A stretch of DNA of 39,907 nucleotides. Source: Nemertoderma westbladi. Lineage: Eukaryota > Xenacoelomorpha > Nemertodermatida > Nemertodermatidae. Shown piece after piece: positions 1-10,000 of the stretch. The stretch covers positions 1-39,907 of the forward strand of contig JAUCBJ010002238.1 of NCBI GenBank assembly GCA_032718475.1, read 5' to 3'. Position 1 is the stretch's first letter, and each line of letters begins with the position of its first letter. Position numbers and translations under genes: made by a program. The notes beneath the pieces were generated by a model. It did no database searches. It was not told the origin of the DNA and saw only the letters and a list, made by a program, of their open reading frames with translations.

Positions 1-680
1 GGGCTCCATGGTCCGACGACCTTTACGGAACCCATTCTGATTTCCACGGAGCAGTCTCTCAATGGGATCCCTGATGCGATTTAATAGAATTCTATTGTAT
101 AGCTTTGCAGCAATCGAGATCAATGAGATTCCCCGAAAAGAACCATAGAGTGTTAGGTTGCCCTTCTTGGGAACTGGCACCAACTTATTTGTTTTCATTT
201 CTTGTGGGACTCTTGTTGTTCTGTACATGTCTACTATGATGGGACATATGAGCTTTAAACACTCAGGTATTTTAAAGACCTCAGGGGGAACACCATCGAT
301 TCCACTGGTACGATTGGTCTTAATGCTCTTTGCAGCAGCCTTCACTTCTGCAAAGGAGATATCACCAATGGGAATATCTGGGAGTACAGACTCAGACACT
401 TTTACTTCTATAAAGTTATCAGGCAATACCCTGTCATTATTGAGGAGCTTTTCAAAGTGGACCTTCCAACCATTGAGGCGATCGGCTGGTGATTCAGCCT
501 TAACCTTGGTGGTTGGTTGGCTTTTTCGACCAGCAAGCAAGTTGATCGATCTCCATGCCTGGGATGATTGCCTGCTGTCGTCAGCATCATTGATGGCATC
601 AACCTGTTGGTTTATTAGCTCCTGTAAATTAACAGAGTACTGCCTGTTTAGGGACGTAGATGCAGCCTTCACTAGAATCA
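1..680 (-). mobile_element. Non-LTR retrotransposon relic A, 5' (RT N-terminal) piece, inverted
   Basis: Read on the minus strand, this piece encodes the region leading into a LINE reverse transcriptase. Visible blocks are AINDADDSRQSSQAWRSINLL near 540-600, DGVPPEVFK near 275-305, LVPVPKKGN near 160-185 and NQNGFRKGR near 15-45. The last is the usual RT block before motif A. The frame stays open down to the window edge, so the rest of this piece lies outside. It ends at a stop near 675, where sequence of opposite orientation (relic A, 3' piece) begins. The order of blocks is certain; the clade is not (the C-terminal half looks RTE/CR1-like). It is a fossil, not a working gene. Confidence 0.85.
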
Positions 681-697
681 CTCAGAATAACTAGAGG

Positions 698-1465
698 GAG
701 CCCAACGGCTCCTCAGCTCATTAGAACATGCTGCTTCTATTGTTTGTCTTTTTAATAACTCTAGAAAGACCAAAATTTTGACAGTTAACTTTGAAAGTCC
801 TCAGCAAGTATCTGACCGGATGAGCATAAGCTCAAAGGATGGTATGCTTGAGCATGTGGACGACTTCTGTTACCTGGGATCATGGATCCGGAAGTCAGAT
901 GAGGACCTTCGAATACGTAAGGGAATGGCATGGGCAGCCTTGAATAGGCTTTCCAGGATTTGGAAGTCACAGAGAATTAATCGGAAACTTAAGGTCCGAT
1001 TAGAGCAGCAGTAGTTCCAGTACTCCTCTATGGGAGTCCATACTGGGCTCTAACAGCTGAGGACACCAAATCTCTGGATGGCACATTGACAAGAATGCTA
1101 CGCCGGGTTCACAGTGTCAAGTACAATGCACACATCTCCAACCAGACACTATATAACATTGGAGGTGTCGCATTGGTTCCCCCAAGCTTGACACTAGAAC
1201 AAAATCGCCTCCGCTTTGCAGGACATTGCTTTCGCCGTGAGGACCAGCCAGTGCATAATCTTGTACTTTGGCAGCCTCATGGAGTGAATAAGCATGGTGG
1301 ACAGCCCATGACTTTCTTGAGACGCGTCTTAAAGGACACTGGCCTTGAAGATGCGGATGATCTAGCAAATGTCATGGGTGATAGGGAGTTGTTGGGAATT
1401 TTGTCGACAAGCCGGCACAGCATTCTTAAAAATTGCAGCTGCAATGCAGCATGCCGATCCTAGTA
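698..1465 (+). mobile_element. Non-LTR retrotransposon relic A, 3' (RT C-terminal) piece
   Basis: The plus strand encodes the part of the reverse transcriptase that follows the catalytic FADD motif. It begins AQRLLSSLEHAASIV near 699-745, continues NNSRKTKILTVNF and CYLGSWIRKSDEDLRIRKG, and after a frameshift near 1003 gives VLLYGSPYWALTAEDTKS and RMLRRVHSVKYNAHISNQ. It ends near 1463. It is the same family as relic B (3495-4675, opposite strand) and the relic near 21 kb. The frameshift and the inverted 5' piece next to it show it is dead. No poly(A) tail is visible at the 3' end. Confidence 0.85.
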
Positions 1466-1531
1466 GTATGTTAATTCAATATTAATAATTGTGACATTGT
1501 AGGGAATGAGATTAACATGACACAACGGGAT

Positions 1532-1726
1532 TTAAATATGCCAACCTGGATCAACAGCTTTTCCATCAAAGCCACCACTGCCGCCTTTATCGGCCGGCTT
1601 ACTGGCGCTTTTTTCGGCGGGCTTACTGGCGCTTTTTTCGTCTGATTTTTTATCGTCTGGTTTTTCTGGTTTTTTCCCCGATATCGACGCCTTTTGAGCT
1701 GGTGGTGCGGCAGTTTGACCAGATTT
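1532..1726 (-). CDS. Putative terminal coding exon, K/A/S/P-rich disordered tail
   Basis: On the minus strand a polypyrimidine stretch ending in GTAG (1727-1730) is followed by 64 codons and a TAA stop at 1532-1534. The peptide starts KSGQTAAPPAQKA, has an exact 8-residue tandem repeat (EKSASKPA twice) and ends GGFDGKAVDPGWHI. Its composition (Lys, Ala, Ser, Pro, Asp) and GC-rich third positions differ sharply from the AT-rich flanks and look like a real disordered C-terminus. The exon begins in phase 0. Upstream exons would lie to the right, across the minisatellite or beyond, and I could not identify them. The protein family is unknown. It could also be an isolated exon carried by a repeat. 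Confidence 0.4.
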   Translation of the reverse strand, partial: KSGQTAAPPAQKASISGKKPEKPDDKKSDEKSASKPAEKSASKPADKGGSGGFDGKAVDPGWHI

Positions 1727-1825
1727 CTACACGGGAGGAAATAAAGAAGAAATTGAATTCGAAATTATAGAAAAATTAGAAAAATTCAGAAACACAATGA
1801 CATTTTTATATATATATATAATTAC

Positions 1826-2875
1826 TACAGGAACTGGAGTAACTACACTTACTACAGGAACTGGAGCAACTACACTTACTATAGGAACTGGAGCAACTAC
1901 ACTTACTATAGGAACTGGAGCAACTACACTTACTATAGGAACTGGAGCAACTACACTTACTATAGGAACTGGAGCAACTACACTTACTATAGGAACTGGA
2001 GCAACTACACTTACTACAGGAACTGGAGCAACTACACTTACTACAGGAACTGGAGCAACTACACTTACTATAGGAACTGGAGCAACTACACTTACTATAG
2101 GAACTGGAGCAACTACACTTACTATAGGAACTGGAGCAACTACACTTACTATAGGAACTGGAGCAACTACACTTACTAGGAACTGGAGCAACTACACTTA
2201 CTATAGGAACTGGAGCAACTACACTTACTATAGGAACTGGAGCAACTACACTTACTATAGGAACTGGAGCAACTACACTTACTACAGGAACTGGAGCAAC
2301 TACACTTACTATAGGAACTGGAGCAACTACACTTACTATAGGAACTGGAGCAACTACACTTACTACAGGAACTGGAGCAACTACACTTACTATAGGAACT
2401 GGAGCAACTACACTTACTATAGGAACTGGAGCAACTACACTTACTATAGAAACTGGAGCAACTACACTTACTATAGGAACTGGAGCAACTACACTTACTA
2501 TAGGAACTGGAGCAACTACACTTACTATAGGAACTGGAGCAACTACACTTACTAGGAACTGGAGCAACTACACTTACTATAGGAACTGGAGCAACTACAC
2601 TTACTATAGGAACTGGAGCAACTACACTTACTATAGGAACTGGAGCAACTACACTTACTATAGGAACTGGAGCAACTACACTTACTATAGGAACTGGAGC
2701 AACTACACTTACTATAGGAACTGGAGCAACTACACTTACTATAGGAACTGGAGCAACTACACTTACTACAGGAACTGGAGCAACTACACTTACTATAGGA
2801 ACTGGAGCAACTACACTTACTATAGGAACTGGAGCAACTACACTTACTATAGGAACTGGAGCAACTACACTACAG
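1826..2875. repeat. 27-bp minisatellite, 39 units
   Basis: Thirty-nine head-to-tail units of 27 bp (core GGAACTGGAGCAACTACACT plus TACTATA). Most linkers read CTATAGG; six read CTACAGG, and one unit has GAAACT. Two units (junctions near 2175 and 2551) lack the same 2 bp, leaving CTAGG, and are 376 bp apart. The period is a multiple of three and has no stop in most frames, so it is open on both strands (plus: TIGTGATTL or RNWSNYTYY; minus: VPIVSVVAP). An open frame alone is therefore weak evidence of coding. The first unit directly follows a TA-rich run ending TTACTACAG, which resembles a splice acceptor. Confidence 0.97.
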
Positions 2876-3009
2876 AGCAGTGCTCGTCCTATGTTTGGTT
2901 TAAAGATCTCACCACAACAATAACACCAATGATTACTACTCCCGCTAATGGAGCCGGCAAAGCCACAACAATGATGAGTGTCATTGTCATTATATTTCTC
3001 TTTTTATAA
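2556..3009 (+). CDS. Possible C-terminus of a repeat-bearing GPI-type surface glycoprotein
   Basis: From the second 25-bp unit, the plus frame reads RNWSNYTYY repeats. Each 9-residue unit carries two N-glycosylation sequons, NWS and NYT. The frame leaves the array as TTEQCSSYVWFKDL, passes a Thr/Pro stretch (TTTITPMITTPANGAGKATT) and ends in a hydrophobic tail MMSVIVIIFLFL with TAA at 3007-3009. Small residues (ANGAG), a short spacer and a short terminal hydrophobic stretch are the layout of a GPI-attachment signal. Upstream, the same frame runs as TIGTGATTL between the two 25-bp units and hits stops before the first. No start codon is linked to it in this assembly. It may be a broken gene, a misassembled array or chance. 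Confidence 0.35.
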
Positions 3010-3494
3010 AGACACACTAGAGACAGGAAGGACTGGAAAATCAATCATTTTTGTGATCCCTACACCTGAAGCAACAATATTACCACTCAATATTGTATTA
3101 GACTCTCATTTATGAATACCAACCAAAATCCAGGGTCTTATTAACTAATTTGAAAGTGTGTTTTATTGGTGAAAAGTGTTTTGTTACATTATTATAGATC
3201 GTACATTGTTATTGTTATTTATTACATAGACTATACTTCGTTATAGCTATTTACACTAACTATTCATATATATGTTTTTAACTTATATATTGGTTTCACT
3301 AATTTAACGTTTATTGATTTTTATGTATTGTATTCAAAATGTTGTGTGTCAAATCATTGTTACTAAGCCTATTTGTACTACTAAGGTGTTGGAACATTTG
3401 ATCACATTTTCTGTTCATGTTTGTAGTAAATACATAGTGACCAACTTGTTGCATTCTTTGATTATTATAATGCTATGATTATAAGCTAATCAAT
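3010..3494. other. AT-rich spacer, nothing recognised
   Basis: Between the glycoprotein-like tail and relic B. I see no long open frame, splice-flanked coding block or structured repeat here. Confidence 0.7.
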
Positions 3495-4675
3495 TTTTTT
3501 ATTCATTCTCAAGATACAACTGCGATCGGCATTTTTAATAATGCTGTGCCGGCTTGTCGATAAAATTGCGCCGCCACAACTCGCTATTACCCATGACATT
3601 TGCTAGATCATCCGAATCTTCAAGGCCAGTGACCTTTAATATGCGTCTCAAGAAAGTCATGGGCTATCCACCATGCTTATTCACTCCATGAGGCTGCCAA
3701 AGTACAAGATTATGCACTGGCTGGTCCTCACGGCGAAAGCAATGTCCTGCAAATCGGAGGCGATTTTGTTCTAGTGTCAAGCTCGGGGGAACCAATGAGA
3801 CACCTCCAATGTTATATAGTGTCTGGTTGGAGATGTGTGCATTATACTTGACACAATGAACCCGGCGTAGCATTGTTGTGAATGTGCCATCCAGAGATTT
3901 TGTGTCCTCAGCAGTTAGAGCCCAGCATGGACTCCCATAGAGGAGTAATGGAACGACTGCTGCTCTAAATAATCGGACCTTAAGTTTCCGATTAATTCTC
4001 GGTGACTTCCAAATCCTTGAAAGCCTATTCAAGGCTGCCCATGCCTTTCCCGTACGTATTCGAAGGTCCTCCCTCACCTGACTTCCGGATCCATGATCCC
4101 AGGTAACAGAAGTCGTCCACATGCTCAAACATACTATCCTTTGAGCTTATGCTCATCCGATCAGAGACTTGCTGAGGACTTTCAAAGTTAACTGTCAAAA
4201 TTTTGGTCTTTCTGGAGTTAATAATAAATCATCAGCAAAGTCTAGATCAGTTAGGTACTTGGCTGGATTTCCTCGACTTCTGGAGCCAGTAGGTGGAGTT
4301 ATCATCACCCCATCATCATTATGATGATCTAAGGACATACGTAGAACATAGTCAACCACAATTATGAACAAGAATGGTGCAAGTGTGTCTCCCAGGAGGA
4401 CGCCGCCATAACACATCAAATGGTTCTGTGTCACCGTCAACAGTAGACACAAATGTTGTCGAACCATCGTATACTGATCTGATTGCTGCAATAATTTCAT
4501 CAGGAATCCCATATAATGAAAGTATGCTGAACATACGTGAGCGAGAAACTGAATCAAAGGCCTTGAAGAAGTCAACAAATATAACAGCCAGATGCCTGTC
4601 TTTCTTTTTTGATAACTCTTCTATTATCCTTCTACGTGCCAAAATGGGACGGTTTGCGATGGTCCAAATCGTCAC
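3495..4675 (-). mobile_element. Non-LTR retrotransposon relic B (RT catalytic to C-terminal)
   Basis: Minus-strand reverse transcriptase fragment. Motif A is FVDFFKAFDSV near 4550-4585. After a frameshift come GVLLGDTLAPFLF near 4375-4410 and the catalytic FADD near 4226-4240. The C-terminal block includes LLYGSPCWALTAEDTKS near 3895-3950. Compared with relic A, about 25-30 residues are missing between FADDLLL and NSRKTKIL, and the frame shifts there. The 3' end carries AATAAAAAAATTG-like sequence near 3493-3505, plausibly the original tail. It is 5'-truncated near 4675. Because relic A's 3' piece is on the opposite strand, 698-1465 and 3495-4230 form a large inverted repeat around the minisatellite. 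Confidence 0.88.
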
Positions 4676-4689
4676 CCAATGATACGCCG

Positions 4690-5640
4690 TTTCGCAAGAG
4701 CTGCAAGTTATGGTTTTCCGTGAACGTGGTATTTATGTTGTTAAAGAATTAGAAATTGGTCATTTTAACAAATTATGGTCATATGAACTTATAGGATATT
4801 AAATATACACTACTATACACAATTACACACACCAAATATGCCTACTCAATCTCATAGATATGATGTACCTTATAACTTCATGAACACTACTAAAGATATG
4901 TCTAATAGTGATTCTTAAGGTACATTGTGAAAGGTATATAAGTAATAAATATATTTATTGAATAAACACCATAAACATTCATTGGTCGTTGCTCTTTTTG
5001 TCAAAACAATATAACGAGTTCATAACGATTTCAAGTGTGAGTCCGTAACATTTTTTTCTGTGAGTCCGTAACGAACAATTTCTCTATAAATGAGGTTTGC
5101 CACCATATGTTTCTGCTATTAACTTACAAATTTACAAAATTTGATGTATCTACCTCGTATTGTGAAAGTTATAACGTATGGCGTTAAATATTTCAAGATA
5201 ATTTGACAAAAAAAATTGGGTAATTTTTCTTTATCCATTTGCATGTGAGTCCGTAACGGGCACTATGATTACAATATCCTATGAATGTAATGAGATACAA
5301 CTCTTTTCTAAGTCAAAGTAGAGATGTACCATTAATCCATCAGCCACCATAGGTAAATGTTATTATAATTAGCCTCTTTTTCTGTTTATTTATTGATTTC
5401 AGTGATTAAGTACTGGTACATATTGTCGATTATGTATATTCCATTTTACATGGTTTTTGTACAGGAATTAAAACAAACAATTCAATTCATACTTGTGGCC
5501 ACCTTTGTGTGCCTTATGACTCATAAGGCACACAAAGGTGGCCACAAATGACTGATCTAAAACCATAATAAATCTGCACCTTGCAAGCGAAATAGTAAAA
5601 AACTAACTAACTAACATTACCCTCATAAAGTCAAAAGTGC
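4690..5640. other. AT-rich spacer with a 13-bp motif in three copies
   Basis: No gene recognised. The word GTGAGTCCGTAAC occurs three times in the same orientation, at 5037-5049, 5060-5072 and 5245-5257. The perfect palindrome at 5493-5547 is listed separately. Confidence 0.6.
5493..5547. repeat. Perfect palindrome, 27-bp arms, 1-nt centre
   Basis: Left arm 5493-5519 (begins TTGTGGCCACCTTTGTG) is an exact reverse complement of 5521-5547, with a single C at 5520 between. A 1-nt loop is too small for a normal microRNA hairpin, so a cruciform-forming palindrome or a collapsed foldback element is more likely. Confidence 0.97.
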
Positions 5641-6130
5641 AATATTTTTTAAATATGGATAATCACCTTATGTTACATGGAAACGTGCATCACAGCTCCA
5701 ATATACAGTATGTACTACTAACATCTTATATTGCTAGACATGTTGATTATCCCAAATTTCAATCATAATTACATTAAATATACAGCGGTTTCTAGGGAAG
5801 GGAAAGGTCACCCTGTTGCTATGGAAACGTGTATAAGCGCCTATGTCATTACTAACAATCTTCTATTGCTAAACAGGTTGATTTCATAATCATATCATAA
5901 TCATATAGATTCAATCATAACTTCATTAAATATAGAGCGGATGCTAGGGAAGCGTCTCCTTGTTGCTATGGAAACATGTACAGACTTATATTTTTAAAAC
6001 AACCCAGTTATATAATCGTAATTTTTGTTTATGGCGAGTTTCAATAACAGAAACGACCAATTTTACCCAGTGGCTATTAAAAAGTCACCCTGTTGCTAGG
6101 GAAGTAGTCAATCTTTTTGGTACACAGGCT
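5640..6130. repeat. Degenerate ~145-bp tandem repeat, 3-4 copies, with X-box-like words
   Basis: The word around ATGGAAACGTG recurs at 5677, 5821 and 5968 (spacing 144 and 147), and a weaker copy lies near 6092. Each unit also carries similar CTAGGGAAG, TTAAATATA and ATTGCTAAACA words. Copies two and three contain GTTGCTATGGAAAC (5815-5828, 5962-5975), which fits the RFX X-box pattern RYYNYY-N2-RRNRAC. Whether this is functional or a property of the repeat family cannot be told from sequence alone. Confidence 0.7.
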
Positions 6131-7000
6131 CAGATTAATCTACACATTTTTTTTTACATATGTAGTCACATTTTCATGCTTTTGTCCGGCAATTAACGAT
6201 TTTCACCTTAAGCGAACCCACTATTATGTAGTCTACAGCACAATTATTATTATGAGTAACTATGGATGCAATATATTAAAATACTTCAATTACCTTTATT
6301 ATTTTGTAACACTATTTCGTTCTATATTTTATTAAATATAGAATTTTACAGAATTAAGCAACAAAAAAGTTCCATGTGAAAAAAAGTAGAACCTTTTTTT
6401 CCATATTCCGTCGACTCTTAATCAACCTGGCATGCACTTGGTAAATATTTTGACCGATAAAATTCCTTTATTTCAGTGCTAAAAATCGCATATACAAGAA
6501 TCACTTACAATAATTAACTCTAGAACAAAAAATACCAAATACAAGCCATACTCAAGTAGGATTTAACAGCAAAAAATTATGTACCCGTGGCTGAAACCTG
6601 TAGCTTTAATCTGTAAATGTAGCTGTAGCTTTCAATGAATAGTGAATCAAATAATGAATAGTTGACTCAAAGATGCACAGTTCGCTGATATATATGTCTG
6701 GTTCATTAGTTAGAAATACAGTCATTATGGTGCAAAAAAATAATGGCAAGAAGTCAGTACAACGGACTTGACAACGGACAGTAGGACAACTACAAGCACA
6801 ACAGGACAACTACAACGGACAGTACAACAGTCCTCGGACTAAAACTGGTTGCTTTCAACCTTCTGTGTGACGAACTTATCGTCAACAAGTTAATAAATAC
6901 GAAATTAATAAATAGAAAACACAATATTGCAATAAAAATATTATACAAAGAATTGTTTTTAAATAATGTTAAAAGTACTGATAATGTATGTAATGATAAT
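6131..7000. other. AT-rich spacer downstream of HELQ
   Basis: No gene recognised. A short patch near 6740-6840 repeats words such as AACGGACAGTA and GGACAACTACAA. Confidence 0.6.
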
Positions 7001-7007
7001 TGCGAGT

Positions 7008-7042
7008 TTTATTGCACTCCAAAATAAGAAATTAGTTTTATT
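7008..7042 (-). promoter_or_regulatory. Two poly(A) signals for HELQ
   Basis: On the minus strand AATAAA occurs at 7037-7042 and 7008-7013, starting 8 and 37 bp beyond the HELQ stop codon. Their spacing is typical of a short 3' UTR with alternative cleavage. Confidence 0.65.
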
Positions 7043-7049
7043 TCACTCG

Positions 7050-10000
7050 TCATTTATTGCTATCTTTCCACTGTTGTAACAAATCATCGTAGATTGGATT
7101 AGATGGCGAAGTAGTTCCGCCCAAGAGTTCGTTGGCTTCGTTCCGCAGTTCCTCTGCTTTATCGCGTATCAATAGTTTAGCGGAACTAACTATCTGATTG
7201 GCCAATTTTCGAGACATGTGTTTAACGTTCTTTACAATATCCTCAGGATTGGCGCGTGCTAAACCTTGCAACGACTTGTAACCCGCCTGGAGTAACTGCC
7301 TAGCCCTAGACAGTTTCACTCCGGGAACTTCCATCAACGGGATTAAATCCTTTTTACAACAAAATTGAATAGCGCGTTGCAGACAAGATAAGAGCGGATC
7401 AAACGCCCACAATTCCTCGACCTCCTTACAAAAATGAACGACGCAACTGCAGAAGGATGCCGTAGTCGACAACATCTGTTGGAGGAAACCGCGGGAAACT
7501 GCAAACATATTGGCGACGTGCCAAACCGATGCTTCCTTAATCAAATGTCGGAGCATCAATGTCAGATAAAACCTCTTCAGTATCAAATCGTTGGGCGTAT
7601 GTTTGGATTTAGATATTCCAGATGCTTTGCGTGTTAAGTAGCTCTCAGAAACTCCAATCAGTCTCGCAACGTGGACCTCGTCGGTTGATAATAAATGAAA
7701 CTGGTGTAAATAAATCGTCCAATCGATATTCACCTGGGATACATAGTCGTACGGCGTCACAAGGAACAACAGATGGAGCCAATTACACACAGCGAGGTTC
7801 TTTGTTGCGGCTTTCAGGTCGTCGTACAAACGAACGCACCATCGCACATCTATAGCGCCCTTAAAGACCGCGCGCCCAAAATCAGTCGGCTTAAAACAAC
7901 ATATTTCCTCGGAGGTTGTTCGAATAACTAATCCTTTGGAGATGAGTTCATCTAAAGAAGTACAACTAGCTTCGGCTAAATCGACTTCATTGCGCTCGGA
8001 CTGCAGGGCGATAAGAGTATGATTCATAAACTCTACCAACGCGGGCATTGTCGATGTAAGTTGCAAAGCAATCACATTCAACGTAAGGGAAGTCACTCCC
8101 CTCCCACCGTCGTACATTAAGCTGGAGTAACACGAATCCATCTCGCCAGACACCAACTCTTTCGCTTTAAACACGTCATTCTTCTGCGCTATGAGAATAC
8201 TTTCTCCGGTTGAATCGAAGCCCGCCCGCCCGGCACGGCCACACATCTGTTTGTATTGACTCCGACTCAACAACTGATCTCCAATGTAGAGAGATCGAAT
8301 TATAACCCTTTTGGCGGGAAGATTAACCCCTGCGGCAAGAGTGGAGGTGCACGCCAACAGACACAACGTACCACTAAGGAAACCGTCTTCTATAAGCTTT
8401 CTCTCATCAGCCGTCAAACCACTATGATGGTAGGCTACACCAAAAGGTAATGTGGTCGACAATGTGGGACAAATCGATCCGGTATCCAATACTAGTTTTT
8501 CCACTAATTCGTATCTTTCGGCACTTTTCACTTCTTTCATAAGGGCTGGCATATTGCGCACTATAAGTTCAGCTACGGCCTGACAATTCCTTTTCGTTGG
8601 ACAAAATATAAGACAGGAATGTTTCGGCAACACTTCACTAACCAATCCTATTAAGTTATCCGGGTCTTGCAACTTCATCTTTGAATTATAATTGAAATCA
8701 ACTTTTCTTGACAGTTGCAATAAATTCGCTTCATGTTCAGTTACCTTGAATATATTATCCTCTACCTTAACGTACTCAGTCAGCTCAACTGGACGAAAGT
8801 TACTGGAAAACAATTCTGCATTCAAGAACGTTGTTAGATGCTCAACGTTCGAGAGGGTTGCACTCATACCCACTATTCTCGTAGACTGGCTACAATATTT
8901 GAGTTTCGACAAGGTTAACTCCAAGCTTGACCCCCTCGAACCGCCTTCACCAATCATGTGCAATTCGTCGACAACAACCAAACCCAAAGTGTCTATTTTA
9001 CAGTTCTCAATCATGGAATTTACTAAGGTGTGAGCTTTCTCAATGGTCGCTATGTATAGAGTTTGTCTCAATCTGTGTATTTTGGGAGGAAATGCCCCTT
9101 TGCTACCTGCATACTCTTCCGTATAAAAACCCAACTCCAACGCAAATGGTGTCAACATTCTAAACTTCTCTTGCACAATAGAAACAAAGGGTAAAATTAA
9201 AATAGCGTTTTTCTTGCAGCACAAAAGTTGGTAAAAAATAAGTATTTCGGCGACCAGTGTTTTGCCGCCGCTGGTTGGAAGGCAGTAAATAAGATTTCGT
9301 GGAGTCGATTGGGATAACTGGAGACACTCCTGTTGCCATTTATACAATGTTGATATACCGCGATGCTCCTGTAACAATTGCTTCACCTTAATTGGCAACC
9401 CGAAGAATGTATCAGGTTGTGCCGGAGGGCAGATCTGGTCATCGTGGTCGTGATCACTTTCCGTATGTTGAGAAGGAGACAATAAAGGGATCCCCGAATT
9501 AAGGATGTCAGTTCGTTTAAAATTAAGTGATGCTGATTTAAGCACGTTTGTACGCTTAAAATTAGACGTTTTCCTCGGCAGAGTTGAAATAAGTCTCTTT
9601 GGTCGGTTTACATTTCGCGATGGAGCTACTATTCTATTTAATTTTTGAATGCCAAATGATTGTTGTACGGAGTGCTTATATGCTGGAGAATGTAGCAGTC
9701 GCAGCGGTTTCTGAGATTTAATAATATGTTCGAGTTTATGAGGCGTAGCATCTGGATTTGGATGGTGGTCCTTGTACGATGGAGTGGATTTTGATGCAAA
9801 GTTGGATTCACGACTACCGGTACTACTCGAGATAAACATGTCTTTTGCGCTCCCGAAGCCTAAGTTAAATTGTACTTCCATATCTGAATTGTATGTACTA
9901 CAATCTTCAGACACCGGTACCGATTTGTTACATTTATTTTTATCATTTGCAACGATTTCATCAATTTCATGAGTTGAGTTACTGACAATTTTGTCGATTT

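Noticed and set aside
158-694. 178-residue plus-strand frame at the left edge
   Set aside because: Antisense shadow of the minus-strand reverse transcriptase, which matches RT blocks much better.
1797-2567. Long open frames on both strands across the 27-bp array as independent genes
   Set aside because: The repeat unit length is a multiple of three and stop-free in most frames, so open frames are automatic. Only the non-repetitive tail at 2871-3009 adds evidence, and that is reported with low confidence.
5493-5547. microRNA precursor
   Set aside because: The 1-nt centre cannot form a terminal loop and the arms have no bulges; a DNA palindrome is the simpler reading.
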